Shown piece after piece: positions 42,561 to 53,491 of a stretch of 64,000 bases of DNA (its first letter is position 1; every line of letters begins with the position of its first letter). A program made the position numbers and the translations under genes. This stretch comes from an uncultured Senegalimassilia sp. Lineage in GTDB: Bacteria > Actinomycetota > Coriobacteriia > Coriobacteriales > Eggerthellaceae. The stretch lies in the NCBI RefSeq assembly GCF_934630535.1, contig NZ_CAKTVU010000011.1, positions 7,522 through 71,521 on the forward strand, in the 5' to 3' direction. Under the pieces are notes generated by a model, which saw nothing but the letters and a program-made list of their open reading frames with translations, did not search any database and had not been told where the DNA came from.

Positions 42561-44084
42561 TTAGAACTTGGCCTGCAGCTGGCCGTTCTCCAGCTTGCGC
42601 AGGCGCTTGAGCTCCAGCAGGACGAACACGCCGGTGGTGAAGATGGCCAGGAAGTCCGCCACGGGGCACGCGAAGTACAGCGCGTCCAGACCCGTATAGC
42701 CCGGGAACCATACGGGCATGACCATGGGCAGGCCGATATAGAGCGGGATTAGGAACAGGATCTGGCGCGTGAGGGACAAAAACACCGACTTCGCCGGCTG
42801 GCCCGTTGCCTGGAAGTAGTTCGAGCCCACGATCTGGAAGCCCACGAACGGGATGAGGAACAGCTGCACCTGTAGGGCGAACACCGTGAACGACAGCAGG
42901 TTCGGGTCGGTGATGCCGAAGAAGCCGACGATTTGGGCGGGGAACAGGTGCACGAGCGCCCACAGCACCACGGCGATGACCGTGTTGCCCGCAATGCCCC
43001 AGGCCAACGTCTTCTTAACGCGCTTGAACAGGTGCGCGCCGTAGTTGAAGCCGAGCAGCGGCTGGATGGCGATCGACATGCCGATGAGGGGCAACACCAC
43101 GAACGATGCCACGCGCTGCACCACGCCGATGGACGCCAGCGCGCCCTCCGCGCCGATGGGGCTTTGCGCGCCGTACATGTTCAGCAGGTTGTTCAGCACG
43201 AAGTTCACCGCGGCCATGCCCGCCTGGACGGCAAAGCTTGCCAGGCCCAGCGACAAGATCAGGCGCACGGTCTCGCCGTGCAGCGGCATCATATGCAGGT
43301 GCAGGCGCATGGGGACGCCCTTCGTCAGGCAGAAGTACCACAGCACCGTGGCGCACGAGATGGCCTGGCCGCACACGGTGGCAAGCGCGCTGCCCACGAC
43401 GCCCATGCCCATGACCAGCACGAACAGCGCGTTGAACACGGTACACGCCACGGCGCCGATGATCATGGTGCCCAGCGCGCGGTTCGGGGCGCCGGCGGTA
43501 CGGATGAAGTTGTTCACGCCCATGCCGATGCACTGGAAGATGAAGCCCAAGCTGATGATGCGGATGAACTGCATGGCGTAGTCCCAGTCCTCGGGAGTGG
43601 CGCCCGACACGCTGAGCAGCGCGTTGATGCAGGCAGGGATGAACATGGCGATGGCCACCACAACGGAAGCGATAAGGGAAAGCGTGACCGTGTTGCCCAG
43701 GCTACGCTCGGCCTCCTCGGGCTTGCCCTCGCCCATGCGCAGTGCGGCCAGGGCGTTGCCGCCGTTGCCCACCAGCATGGCGATGGCCATGAACACCGTC
43801 ATGATGGGCATGGCCACCGTGGCGGTGGACAGGCCGATCTCGCCCATAGCCTGGCCCAGGAAGATGGAGTCGATAACGTTGTACGCGCCGTTGACCAGCA
43901 TGCCCAAGATGGAGGGGACGGCGAACTCGGTGATAAGGCGCGGGATGGACTCCGTGCCCATACGCGTTACCTTGTCGTGCTGCTTAGGTTTGCCCTGGTG
44001 GCCGGAGACGGCGGGCTTGCCCTGGGCGTCCGCCGGATGGGCCGATGCCACGGATCCGTCCTTCGTTTCTAGCTCTTGCGTCAT
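42561..44084 (-). CDS. MATE-family efflux transporter
   Basis: Polytopic exporter (507 residues, about 12 helices) expected to expel cationic drugs or metabolites in exchange for Na+ or H+. The pattern is typical: PSILGMLVNGAYNVIDSIFLGQAMG in helix 1-2 and the mirrored VLPLIGMSIAIQPLLGFNYGA in helix 7-8, each with the conserved Pro/Asn/Gly. A 45-residue hydrophilic N-terminus rich in Lys/Gln precedes helix 1. It is a single gene between bioY and birA, closed by its own terminator. Substrate unknown. Confidence 0.93.
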   Translation of the reverse strand: MTQELETKDGSVASAHPADAQGKPAVSGHQGKPKQHDKVTRMGTESIPRLITEFAVPSILGMLVNGAYNVIDSIFLGQAMGEIGLSTATVAMPIMTVFMAIAMLVGNGGNALAALRMGEGKPEEAERSLGNTVTLSLIASVVVAIAMFIPACINALLSVSGATPEDWDYAMQFIRIISLGFIFQCIGMGVNNFIRTAGAPNRALGTMIIGAVACTVFNALFVLVMGMGVVGSALATVCGQAISCATVLWYFCLTKGVPMRLHLHMMPLHGETVRLILSLGLASFAVQAGMAAVNFVLNNLLNMYGAQSPIGAEGALASIGVVQRVASFVVLPLIGMSIAIQPLLGFNYGAHLFKRVKKTLAWGIAGNTVIAVVLWALVHLFPAQIVGFFGITDPNLLSFTVFALQVQLFLIPFVGFQIVGSNYFQATGQPAKSVFLSLTRQILFLIPLYIGLPMVMPVWFPGYTGLDALYFACPVADFLAIFTTGVFVLLELKRLRKLENGQLQAKF

Positions 44085-44240
44085 GCTTACGTGCTGCCTT
44101 TCGAAACCTTTTACTACCTAAAATATTCGTCAGCTTTCCATTGTATGACCGGCGGCCTACAGACAGCGCACGCGGAAAGATCCCGTGCCGGGATTCCATC
44201 GTTCATGCATATCAAATCGAGAAGGGAAGACGGGCGACGC

Positions 44241-45125
44241 CTAGCGGATATGGGCCTCGCCCGAGCTCGCGAACACCTCCACACCCTCCGGCGTGCGCAG
44301 CACCAGCCTACCGTCCGGGGCCACGCGCGTCACCGTGCCCGCCGCCAGCACGTTGCCCGAAAGGTCCTCCATGCGCACGAAGCGGCCGGACAACGCGGAG
44401 CAAGCGTCGAACTCGGCCTGGAAGGGCTCGAAGCCCTGCTCGCACCACAGCGGGTATACGATGGCAAGCTGCTCGCACAGCGCATCGGCCACAGCGCGGA
44501 TGCGGTCTTCGACAGAGCCTTCGCAAAATCCCAGCTCATCCAGGTACACCGGGATGTTCTTCCCTGCCGGCGCGGATGCGGCATCGGCCGGACGGGCAAC
44601 GTTGACGCCCACACCCACGCACAGCGCCCGCGCGTGCATCTCCGTTGAGATGCCGCACAGCTTATGGAAGGGGCGCCTAGGCTGGGAGTCGCCGTCGGGG
44701 GCAGCGCTGTCGAAGCCAGCGCCGCAAAGGAGCGAAGACCCCTTCCCGCAAGCGGAACCCTCGCCTGCCGCGGGCGCGGCTTCATCCAGGGAAGCGGGCG
44801 CTTCGGCAACCACGATGTCGTTCGGCCACTTCACCTGCACGCGGCCGTCAAGCTCGGGGACGAGGCTTGTAATCGCGCGGCGGACGGCCAGACCCACCAG
44901 CAAGCTGAGCGTGGGAAGCTGGGCCGGCGGCACGCTGGGGCGCAGCAGGAACGATTGGTACATGCCGCCGATGGGACTTTCCCATGCGCGACCCTGCCTG
45001 CCGTAGCCGGCGGTCTGCCGTAGGCCGCGCACGGCCAGCCCCTCGGGCTCTCCGATCTCGATGGCGCGTTTGATCAGGTCGTTCGTTGACGTGACGGTCT
45101 CAAACGATTGCACGCGGAACTGCAT
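44241..45125 (-). CDS. birA: Biotin-[acetyl-CoA-carboxylase] ligase without HTH
   Basis: Cytoplasmic ligase (295 residues) that activates biotin with ATP and attaches it to carrier proteins. Motifs: STNDLIK, QTAGYGRQGRAW (Tyr in place of the first Arg of GRGRxGR), VKWPNDIVV, then a C-terminal SH3-like domain. The N-terminal winged helix found in repressor-type BirA is absent, so it cannot regulate bioY directly. Between KWPNDI and KLCGISTEMH lies an unusual ~45-residue Ala/Gly/Ser-rich insertion. ATG 45125 has AAAGGTG upstream. Confidence 0.92.
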   Translation of the reverse strand: MQFRVQSFETVTSTNDLIKRAIEIGEPEGLAVRGLRQTAGYGRQGRAWESPIGGMYQSFLLRPSVPPAQLPTLSLLVGLAVRRAITSLVPELDGRVQVKWPNDIVVAEAPASLDEAAPAAGEGSACGKGSSLLCGAGFDSAAPDGDSQPRRPFHKLCGISTEMHARALCVGVGVNVARPADAASAPAGKNIPVYLDELGFCEGSVEDRIRAVADALCEQLAIVYPLWCEQGFEPFQAEFDACSALSGRFVRMEDLSGNVLAAGTVTRVAPDGRLVLRTPEGVEVFASSGEAHIR

Positions 45126-45341
45126 ACCCAGCACCTTTCTCCCCCTATATGACGCCACGGCACAAGAACGCCGTGAAGCAATGGCAGGCCCAGGATCGCC
45201 CGGCAGCCGAAAGTCTGAGACCCCCTCCGCCCGAAGCCCGGACCTGCAGCCAAGCACCAAAGCCTGCGAGCCCGAAGCCCGGACCATCAAGTGCGCCCTG
45301 GCGCCCTTCGGTCATCCGCAAGCCCTACCGTTTTCCGCAGC

Positions 45342-46667
45342 TTAACGGCTGACGCGCTCGGCCTTCCCGTAACGCTCGGATTCCGGCTTGGCCGCCTTCG
45401 CAACGCACACGTCGTCGGCCAACACGTGGTTCGGGCGCAGCTCCAGCAGCGGCTTCAACACGAAGTCGCGCTCGAGGATGCGCGGATGCGGCAGCGTGAG
45501 CACGTCGTTGTCCGTGACGTAGAGCTGATAGTCCAGGATATCCAGGTCGCACGTGCGCGGGCCGTTCTCGATCTCGCGGACGCGGCCCAGGCTGTTCTCG
45601 ATGGCGTGCAGGTATCCCAGCAGCTCCTTCGGCGCGATGCCCGTGCGCAGCAGCACCACGGCGTTGACGAACGTGTCCTGGTCCTCGTAGTACGCCGGCT
45701 CGCTCTCGTAGAAGCTGGAGATATCGATGATCTGCGAATCGGGCAGGCTGCACAGCTCGGTGATGGCCTGGTTGAGCATGGCGATCTTGCCCTCAAGCTC
45801 CTCGCCGGGCTCGGCCACCAGCGGCACGTTGCAGCCCAGGCCCAAGAACGCATACGGGCGCATGTCGGACAACGCCTTCACCGTTTCGGCCACGTTGTGC
45901 GCACGCACGACGCCGGCGCCCAGCTCGCACGCCATGAGCGCCTCGGTGGCGCTCACATGGTCGCGTTCGACCGGGTCGTCGATGCCGTAGGCGAAGCCCA
46001 GATAGCTTTTGCGGGACACGGCCACCATGACCGGATAGCCCAGACGCGCAAGCTCCTGGAAGTTGCGCACGAGCTCAAGGGTCTGCGACGCCGTTTTGCC
46101 GAAACCCGGGCCCGGGTCGACGCAGATGCGCTCGGGCGCCACGCCGGCGGCCTCGAGCATGGCCGCCTGATCGCGCAGATAGTCGCGCACCTCGGCCACC
46201 ACGTCGTCGTACTGCGGGTTCTGCTGCATGGTGCCCGGCTCGCCCTTCATGTGCATGACCACCACGCCGCAATCGCTTTCGGCGGCGACCTGCACCATAG
46301 CCGGATCACGGAAGCCCGAGACATCGTTGATGATGGCGGCGCCGGCTTCCACGCACGCCTTGGCAACAGCGGCGTGACGGGTGTCGATGCTCACGCAAAC
46401 GCCCTGCTCGGCAAGGGCACGCACCACGGGAAGCACGCGAGCCGTCTCCTCCTCGACGCTCACCTCTGCCGACCCGGGGCGCGTGGACTCGCCGCCCACG
46501 TCGATCATGTGCGCCCCCTCGTCGAGCATCTGCTGCGCCCAGGCCAGCGCCGCCTCGGGCGTGTTGTGCGTGCCGCCGTCGCTGAAGCTATCGGGCGTGA
46601 CGTTGAGGATGCCCATGACCACCGGCTTGCGCGTATCGAACTCGAACGAGCCGCATTTCCACATCAT
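45342..46667 (-). CDS. folP: FolP-FolK fusion (DHPS-HPPK)
   Basis: A 441-residue bifunctional folate enzyme. N-terminal dihydropteroate synthase (about 1-275): GILNVTPDSFSDGG, DVGGESTRPG, DPGPGFGK, SRKSYLG. C-terminal 6-hydroxymethyl-dihydropterin pyrophosphokinase (about 278-440): FLGLGCNVP, FYESEPAYYEDQDTFVNAVV, NGPRTCDLDILDY. Together they join pterin and p-aminobenzoate, the sulfonamide target. The order is reversed relative to the pathway and to eukaryotic HPPK-DHPS fusions. No FolB domain is visible between them. Start 46667 has AAAGGC upstream. Supplies THF for the fhs-folD pathway. Confidence 0.94.
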   Translation of the reverse strand: MMWKCGSFEFDTRKPVVMGILNVTPDSFSDGGTHNTPEAALAWAQQMLDEGAHMIDVGGESTRPGSAEVSVEEETARVLPVVRALAEQGVCVSIDTRHAAVAKACVEAGAAIINDVSGFRDPAMVQVAAESDCGVVVMHMKGEPGTMQQNPQYDDVVAEVRDYLRDQAAMLEAAGVAPERICVDPGPGFGKTASQTLELVRNFQELARLGYPVMVAVSRKSYLGFAYGIDDPVERDHVSATEALMACELGAGVVRAHNVAETVKALSDMRPYAFLGLGCNVPLVAEPGEELEGKIAMLNQAITELCSLPDSQIIDISSFYESEPAYYEDQDTFVNAVVLLRTGIAPKELLGYLHAIENSLGRVREIENGPRTCDLDILDYQLYVTDNDVLTLPHPRILERDFVLKPLLELRPNHVLADDVCVAKAAKPESERYGKAERVSR

Positions 46668-46687
46668 GCTGAATGCCTTTCTTTCAA

Positions 46688-46717
46688 AAGAAGGCGAGCC
46701 TGACGGCCCGCCTTCTT
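46688..46717 (-). terminator. Terminator between ftsH and folP-folK
   Basis: A 13-bp stem with one mismatch (46688-46700 with 46705-46717), then TTTT-G on the minus strand, about 120 bp after the ftsH stop. Confidence 0.8.
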
Positions 46718-46835
46718 GCTGTACCTTGACGTTTTCACATCGCGCCCGCCGCACCGGGGCTAATGGCCCGATGCACCGCGCACAAGCGCTCCCGCCGCCG
46801 CCCACCGCGAAGGTGCGGCGCGGCACCACGCCGGC

Positions 46836-49016
<2,181 letters not shown>

Positions 49017-49029
49017 AGGCCTTGCTTTC

Positions 49030-49572
49030 CTAGTTGTAGAGCTCGGGCTTCAGGACGCCGATGTACGGCAGGTTGCGGTAGCGCTCGGCGTAGTCCAGGC
49101 CGTAGCCCACGATGAACTCGTCGGGGCACTCGAAGCCCACGTATGCGCAGTCGATCTTAGCCTGCGCGCGGGTTTTCTTACGCAGCAACGTGGCGACCTC
49201 GATGGACTTCGGGTTGCGCGCCTTCAGCGTTTTCAGCAGGTAGGTGAGCGTGAGGCCGGAGTCCAGGACGTCCTCGGCGATGACCACGTTGCGGCCCTCG
49301 ATCTGGGAGGACAGGTCCTTCAGGATGCGGACCACGCCGGAGCTTTTCACGCCGTTGCCGTAGGACGAGACGGCCATGTAGTCCATTTCGCACGGCAGCT
49401 TGATCTGACGTGCCAGGTCGGCCATGAAGATGGCCGCGCCGCGCAGGACCGAGATGAGGATGACGCCATCGGGGTCGTCCTTGTAATCCTGCGTGATGCC
49501 CGCGCCGATCTCGGCGACGCGCTGTTTGATTTCATCCTCGGTGAACAGGATTCGATCGATGTTTTCGTGCAC
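49030..49572 (-). CDS. hpt: Hypoxanthine phosphoribosyltransferase
   Basis: Purine salvage enzyme (180 residues) converting hypoxanthine or guanine plus PRPP to IMP or GMP. The PRPP loop is VVIAEDVLDSGLTL; LRGAAIFMADL and VGYGLDYAERYRNLPYIGV are typical HPRT motifs. Start is GTG 49572 with GAAGAGG 9 bases upstream. Immediately upstream of ftsH. tilS-maf lies further upstream, separated by a hairpin. Confidence 0.95.
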   Translation of the reverse strand: MHENIDRILFTEDEIKQRVAEIGAGITQDYKDDPDGVILISVLRGAAIFMADLARQIKLPCEMDYMAVSSYGNGVKSSGVVRILKDLSSQIEGRNVVIAEDVLDSGLTLTYLLKTLKARNPKSIEVATLLRKKTRAQAKIDCAYVGFECPDEFIVGYGLDYAERYRNLPYIGVLKPELYN

Positions 49573-49798
49573 GATGATTACCTCTTCGATGCATTTCGCC
49601 TGAAGAGCGTCCTAGACGCCCTTATATGAACGAGCACAAGTGTACCATTCGCCCCGAGCGGGCACATGACAATACCGTAACGCCACATAAATATGAGCGC
49701 CTGTGAACCGACCGAAACCGCCGGAGGCGGCGCGCTGCGCATGCCCGCCGGGACAAGCAGGCGATGCCGCCAAGGCGTCGGCACGCCCTAGACGCGAA

Positions 49799-49820
49799 CC
49801 GGGGCGCCGCAGCGCCCCGG
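49799..49820 (-). terminator. Terminator-like hairpin after maf
   Basis: A 9-bp stem (49799-49807 with 49812-49820), loop CGCA, 40 bp past the maf stop, with a short TT after it on the minus strand. It probably separates tilS-maf from hpt-ftsH. Confidence 0.6.
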
Positions 49821-49860
49821 GATGCCGAGGGCCCGCCGCTCGCAGGAGCGGCGCAGCCGG

Positions 49861-50556
49861 CTATTTCAGATCGGGAAACTCCTTGAGCAGGCGCGTAACC
49901 GGAAGGCCGATGACGGTGTCCAGGTCGCCCTCGACGTGCTTAATGAGCTTGGCCCCATTGCCCTGGGCGGCATATGCGCCCGCCTTGTCGAACGATTCGC
50001 CGCACTTCAGGTACTCGGCCAGCTGCTCGTCGGTCTGCGGATGGAACGTGACGGCCGCGCGGTCCACGAACGTGCGGAAGCCAAGCGACACGTCCTCGGC
50101 GTTGGGCGCGGACACCAACCACACCGACACGCCGGTGAGCACCTCGTGCGTGTTGCCCTGCAGACGGCGCAGCATGCGCTTGGCGTCGGATATGCTTGCC
50201 GGCTTGCCGAAGATCTCGCCGTCGCACACCACCATGGTGTCGGCGCCGATGATGGCCGCCATGCCCGTGTAGCCCTCGCCGAGCACCTCCTGCACCACGG
50301 CGCCGGCCTTGCGCTCTGCCAGCTTCTTCACCGCCTCGGGCGGGTTGGCCTCAAGGTCGGGCTCCAGCGACTCGTCAACCTCGGACACGCGGATGGTGAA
50401 GTTCACGCCCTCGCGCTCGAGAAGCTCCTTGCGGCGCGGGCTGCCGCTGGCAAGGATCACGTCGACGGTCATCGGCTGCTCAGCGGCCTGCGCCTGCTCG
50501 GCTGCGGCCTGTTCGTTTTCCTGCGCCGCGTCTTGCGGCATGGGCTGTTCGCTCAT
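49861..50556 (-). CDS. Maf-family nucleotide pyrophosphatase
   Basis: Cytoplasmic house-cleaning pyrophosphatase (231 residues) hydrolysing non-canonical or dTTP/UTP-type nucleotides. Catalytic start SGSPRRKELL, then IGADTMVVCDG and a late GDLDTVIGLPV. A ~30-residue Glu/Gln/Ala N-terminal extension precedes it. ATG 50556 overlaps the tilS stop by 4 bp (ATGA type) with AGGAGAAGG upstream, so both are translated together. Confidence 0.93.
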   Translation of the reverse strand: MSEQPMPQDAAQENEQAAAEQAQAAEQPMTVDVILASGSPRRKELLEREGVNFTIRVSEVDESLEPDLEANPPEAVKKLAERKAGAVVQEVLGEGYTGMAAIIGADTMVVCDGEIFGKPASISDAKRMLRRLQGNTHEVLTGVSVWLVSAPNAEDVSLGFRTFVDRAAVTFHPQTDEQLAEYLKCGESFDKAGAYAAQGNGAKLIKHVEGDLDTVIGLPVTRLLKEFPDLK

Positions 50557-51752
50557 TTCCTTCTCCTTGCTCTGAACGCGGCCATGGGCTCGAGCCTCAC
50601 GCCGCGCTTGTTCGCACTGATCGCCAGGTTTCCCTGGATGTTGACAACGTATCCGCCATGCGGGGCGGCTTGCGGGGTGCCGGGCGCGTCCCATGCCGCC
50701 AGCACCGCGTCGATCGACGCCGTCTCCACGCGCGCATCGGGGCCCAACATGGCCTGCAGCACCCGCACGGCCGCGCGGCGCTGCAGCGGCACGGGCTGGA
50801 TGCCCAACTCGGGGGCGAGCACGCCGCCCTCCTCGTAGGCCGGCGGACGGTCGGGCAGCGCCTCGGTCCACGCCATATGGCGTTTCACCAGGTCGGATGC
50901 CATTTCCTCAAGCATATCGTCCTCATCGGCGATCAGGTTCATGGTTCGCCCGAGCACCTCGAGCAGCTGTGGGCTGCGCTCCTTCACGTGCGGGATGACC
51001 TCGTGACGCACGTAAGCGCGGAACCGATCGGTATGCGCATTGGTAGCGTCCTCGCGCCACAGGCAGCCCTCGGCGTCGCATGTGCACGGCAGCCCCTCGC
51101 GCTCGCGCTGCCGCACGTAGCCGCGCAGGTCCTGGCGGCCGACATCGAGCAGCGGGCGGACAACGGGGCCGTTGGCGTATTTCATGGCGCGGAAGCCGCC
51201 CGGCCCGGTGCCCACCATGGAGCGCATGTAGAAGTTCTCCACGCGGTCGTCGGCGGTGTGGGCAGTGAAGATGCGGCCCTCGGACAGCGGCGCGGCCGCA
51301 TGGCGGCACAGGCTTGCGAGCGCCTCGTTGGCAGCAAGGTAGCGCTCGCGGCGCGCGACCGCCTCCACGTTGCCGCCTTCGCGCTGCGCCTGACCGGCTA
51401 CGTCGATCTGGCAGCTGAACAGGGGAATTCCCAAAAGCTCGGCCAGCTGCGCCGTGAACGCCTCGTCCTGATCGGCGGCGTCGGGGCGCAGCCGATGGTT
51501 CACATGCAGCATGGCGATGGGCCCGATGGCCCCTTCATCGGCTAGTTGCCGCGCAACGTACGCCAACGCCGTGGAGTCCGAGCCGCCCGACACCATGAGC
51601 AGCACTGGCGTCTCGGCGTTCGCCAGCCCGCGTTGCTCGATCGTACGCCGCGCCACGGCGAGCACGTCCTTGGGACGCGCTGCCGCATCGGCGCCGAGCC
51701 CGGCATCGCCCGCCGCGGCCGCCCCGTTCCCCGTTCGCTGTTGCTCTGCCAT
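50553..51752 (-). CDS. tilS: tRNA(Ile)-lysidine synthase
   Basis: Modifies C34 of the CAU-anticodon tRNA-Ile to lysidine using ATP and Lys, an essential decoding step (399 residues). PP-loop SGGSDSTALAYVA near 55, then HVNHRLRPDA and the AHTADDRVEN motif. Two small C-terminal domains follow, less conserved. GGGAAGGAA precedes ATG 51752. Lies between the RlmD-like gene (31 bp) and maf (overlap), so it belongs to a three-gene operon. Confidence 0.95.
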   Translation of the reverse strand: MAEQQRTGNGAAAAGDAGLGADAAARPKDVLAVARRTIEQRGLANAETPVLLMVSGGSDSTALAYVARQLADEGAIGPIAMLHVNHRLRPDAADQDEAFTAQLAELLGIPLFSCQIDVAGQAQREGGNVEAVARRERYLAANEALASLCRHAAAPLSEGRIFTAHTADDRVENFYMRSMVGTGPGGFRAMKYANGPVVRPLLDVGRQDLRGYVRQREREGLPCTCDAEGCLWREDATNAHTDRFRAYVRHEVIPHVKERSPQLLEVLGRTMNLIADEDDMLEEMASDLVKRHMAWTEALPDRPPAYEEGGVLAPELGIQPVPLQRRAAVRVLQAMLGPDARVETASIDAVLAAWDAPGTPQAAPHGGYVVNIQGNLAISANKRGVRLEPMAAFRARRRK

Positions 51753-51782
51753 TTCCTTCCCTACCTATATATATGGTTGCCG

Positions 51783-53159
51783 CTACATGCGCTCGATGAG
51801 CGCGATGGTCTCGATATGGTCGGTGTGCGGGAACATGTCCACGGGCTGCACTGTTCGCACGCCGTAGCCGAACTGCTTGAGAAAGCCCAGGTCACGGACC
51901 TGCGTTTCCGGATTGCACGAGATGTAGACGATGCGCTCGGGCGCCAGCTGCACCGCGGCGCGCAGAAACTCCTCGGTGGAGCCGGCGCGCGGCGGGTCCA
52001 TGAGCAGCACGAGCGGGCGGCCCTCCTCATCGGCGCCCGCACGTCCCGCCGCCGCGGCCTGCGCAGCCATGTCGCGCATGAACGCGCCGGCGTCGGCCAC
52101 CGCGAAACGCGCGTTGTCCACGCCGTTGTGGCGCGCGTTCTGCCGCGCGTCGCGGATGGAGGACTCCACGCAGTCCACGCCCGTGACCTGCGCCGCGCCC
52201 ATGGAGGCCGCCACCAGGCCGATGGTGCCCGTGCCGCAGTACGCGTCGATGGCGTGCTCGGCGCCGGTGAAGCCCGCCAGCTCGATGGCCTGGCGGTACA
52301 GCACCTCGGTCTGCACGCTGTTCACCTGGTAGAACGACTGCGATGAGATGCGGAAGCTCAAGCCGCACAGCTTGTCCAGGATGAAGCCGGGGCCGTAGAG
52401 CACCTGCTCGCGCTGGCCGAGCACCACGTTGGTCTGGCGTTCGTTGATGTTCTGCACCACCGTGGTGATGAACGGGCAGCGGCGCACCAGTTCGCGGCAG
52501 AAGCTTTTCGCGCCGGGGAACTGCTGGCCGTTGGTGACCAGCGTGACCAGCACCTCGCCGGTGGTGTGCCCCACGCGCACCACAGCGTGGCGCATGAAGC
52601 CGGTGCCGCGGTCCTCGTCGTAGGGCGGGATGCCGAATTTGAGCATAAGGCTGCGAACCGCGCGGATGACCTGCTTGGCCTGGGCGTTCTCGATCAGACA
52701 TTCCCCCGTGTCGATGATGCGGTGCGTGCCGGCGGCGTACATGCCGCACAGGATGTCGCGCTGCGGGGAGACCGAACGGCTGGGACGCTTGCCGCCGCCG
52801 CGCTTGCCGGGCGCGGCCTTGCGCGGCGCGCCGGGGGCGAACGGGGACATCACCTTGTTGCGATAGGCGTACGGGTCCTGCATGCCCAGGATGGGACGCA
52901 GCGCATCGGGGGCCGCCACCCGGGAAAACAGCTGAGCCACGCGCTCGTCCTTCGCCGCAAGCTGCTGGTCGTAGGGCTGGTTGACGTGCTGGCAGGCGCC
53001 GCACTGGCGCGCAACCGGGCACTGCGGCAGGCCGCTTGCCGCCACGTTGCCCTCCTGCCTGCGCTCCTGCTGACGCCGAGAACCGGCCTGGGGCCGTGCC
53101 GCCTGCCGCGGGCGCTTCCCGCCCTGCCCGCCTGCGCGCTTCTGGCCGTTTTCCTTCAT
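51783..53159 (-). CDS. RlmD/TrmA-family rRNA uridine-5 methyltransferase
   Basis: SAM-dependent C5-uridine methyltransferase (458 residues), probably acting on 23S rRNA. A 4Fe-4S motif begins at C47 (CPVARQCGAC), with a fourth Cys in TGECLIEN. The SAM fold has DAYCGTGTIGLVAA; the catalytic Cys is in YISCNPETQVRDL. The first ~40 residues are a basic Gly/Gln/Arg tail in place of a TRAM domain. A Lys/Arg/Gly insertion lies near 108-130. Which uridine is modified (747, 1939 or tRNA U54) cannot be told. Confidence 0.92.
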   Translation of the reverse strand: MKENGQKRAGGQGGKRPRQAARPQAGSRRQQERRQEGNVAASGLPQCPVARQCGACQHVNQPYDQQLAAKDERVAQLFSRVAAPDALRPILGMQDPYAYRNKVMSPFAPGAPRKAAPGKRGGGKRPSRSVSPQRDILCGMYAAGTHRIIDTGECLIENAQAKQVIRAVRSLMLKFGIPPYDEDRGTGFMRHAVVRVGHTTGEVLVTLVTNGQQFPGAKSFCRELVRRCPFITTVVQNINERQTNVVLGQREQVLYGPGFILDKLCGLSFRISSQSFYQVNSVQTEVLYRQAIELAGFTGAEHAIDAYCGTGTIGLVAASMGAAQVTGVDCVESSIRDARQNARHNGVDNARFAVADAGAFMRDMAAQAAAAGRAGADEEGRPLVLLMDPPRAGSTEEFLRAAVQLAPERIVYISCNPETQVRDLGFLKQFGYGVRTVQPVDMFPHTDHIETIALIERM

Positions 53160-53491
53160 GAGCTCCCCTTGTCCGCTTGCATAAAACCGTAACTACCTAG
53201 TATACGCACATGCGCGGCCGGCGGGGCTGCGCCGCCGGCAACCTCAAGGCAGAATCCACGCCTGCCCGTAACGGGCCGTCAACGGACGCGGCACGGTTCG
53301 GCACACGTTCGCCCGCGCCGCCGCACGCCACGTCCGGAGCGCATATGATGGTGCGGACGACGGCTCGCCCAACGCATGCGCGCCGGGCTCGTATGCGCGA
53401 CGGGCCCGGCGCGCATACGCCGGCGCCGGCCGCCGAAACCTTCGATACGCCCCGCGCGGGCATCGCTCGCGCTTTCCCGAAACGAGGTCCC
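53160..53491. other. Divergent intergenic region, nothing recognised
   Basis: A 330-bp GC-rich gap between the leftward methyltransferase and rightward hybrid kinase genes. No dyad, promoter pair or RNA gene was convincing. The open frame continuing upstream of 53492 is Arg/Pro/Ala-rich and considered non-coding. Confidence 0.4.
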
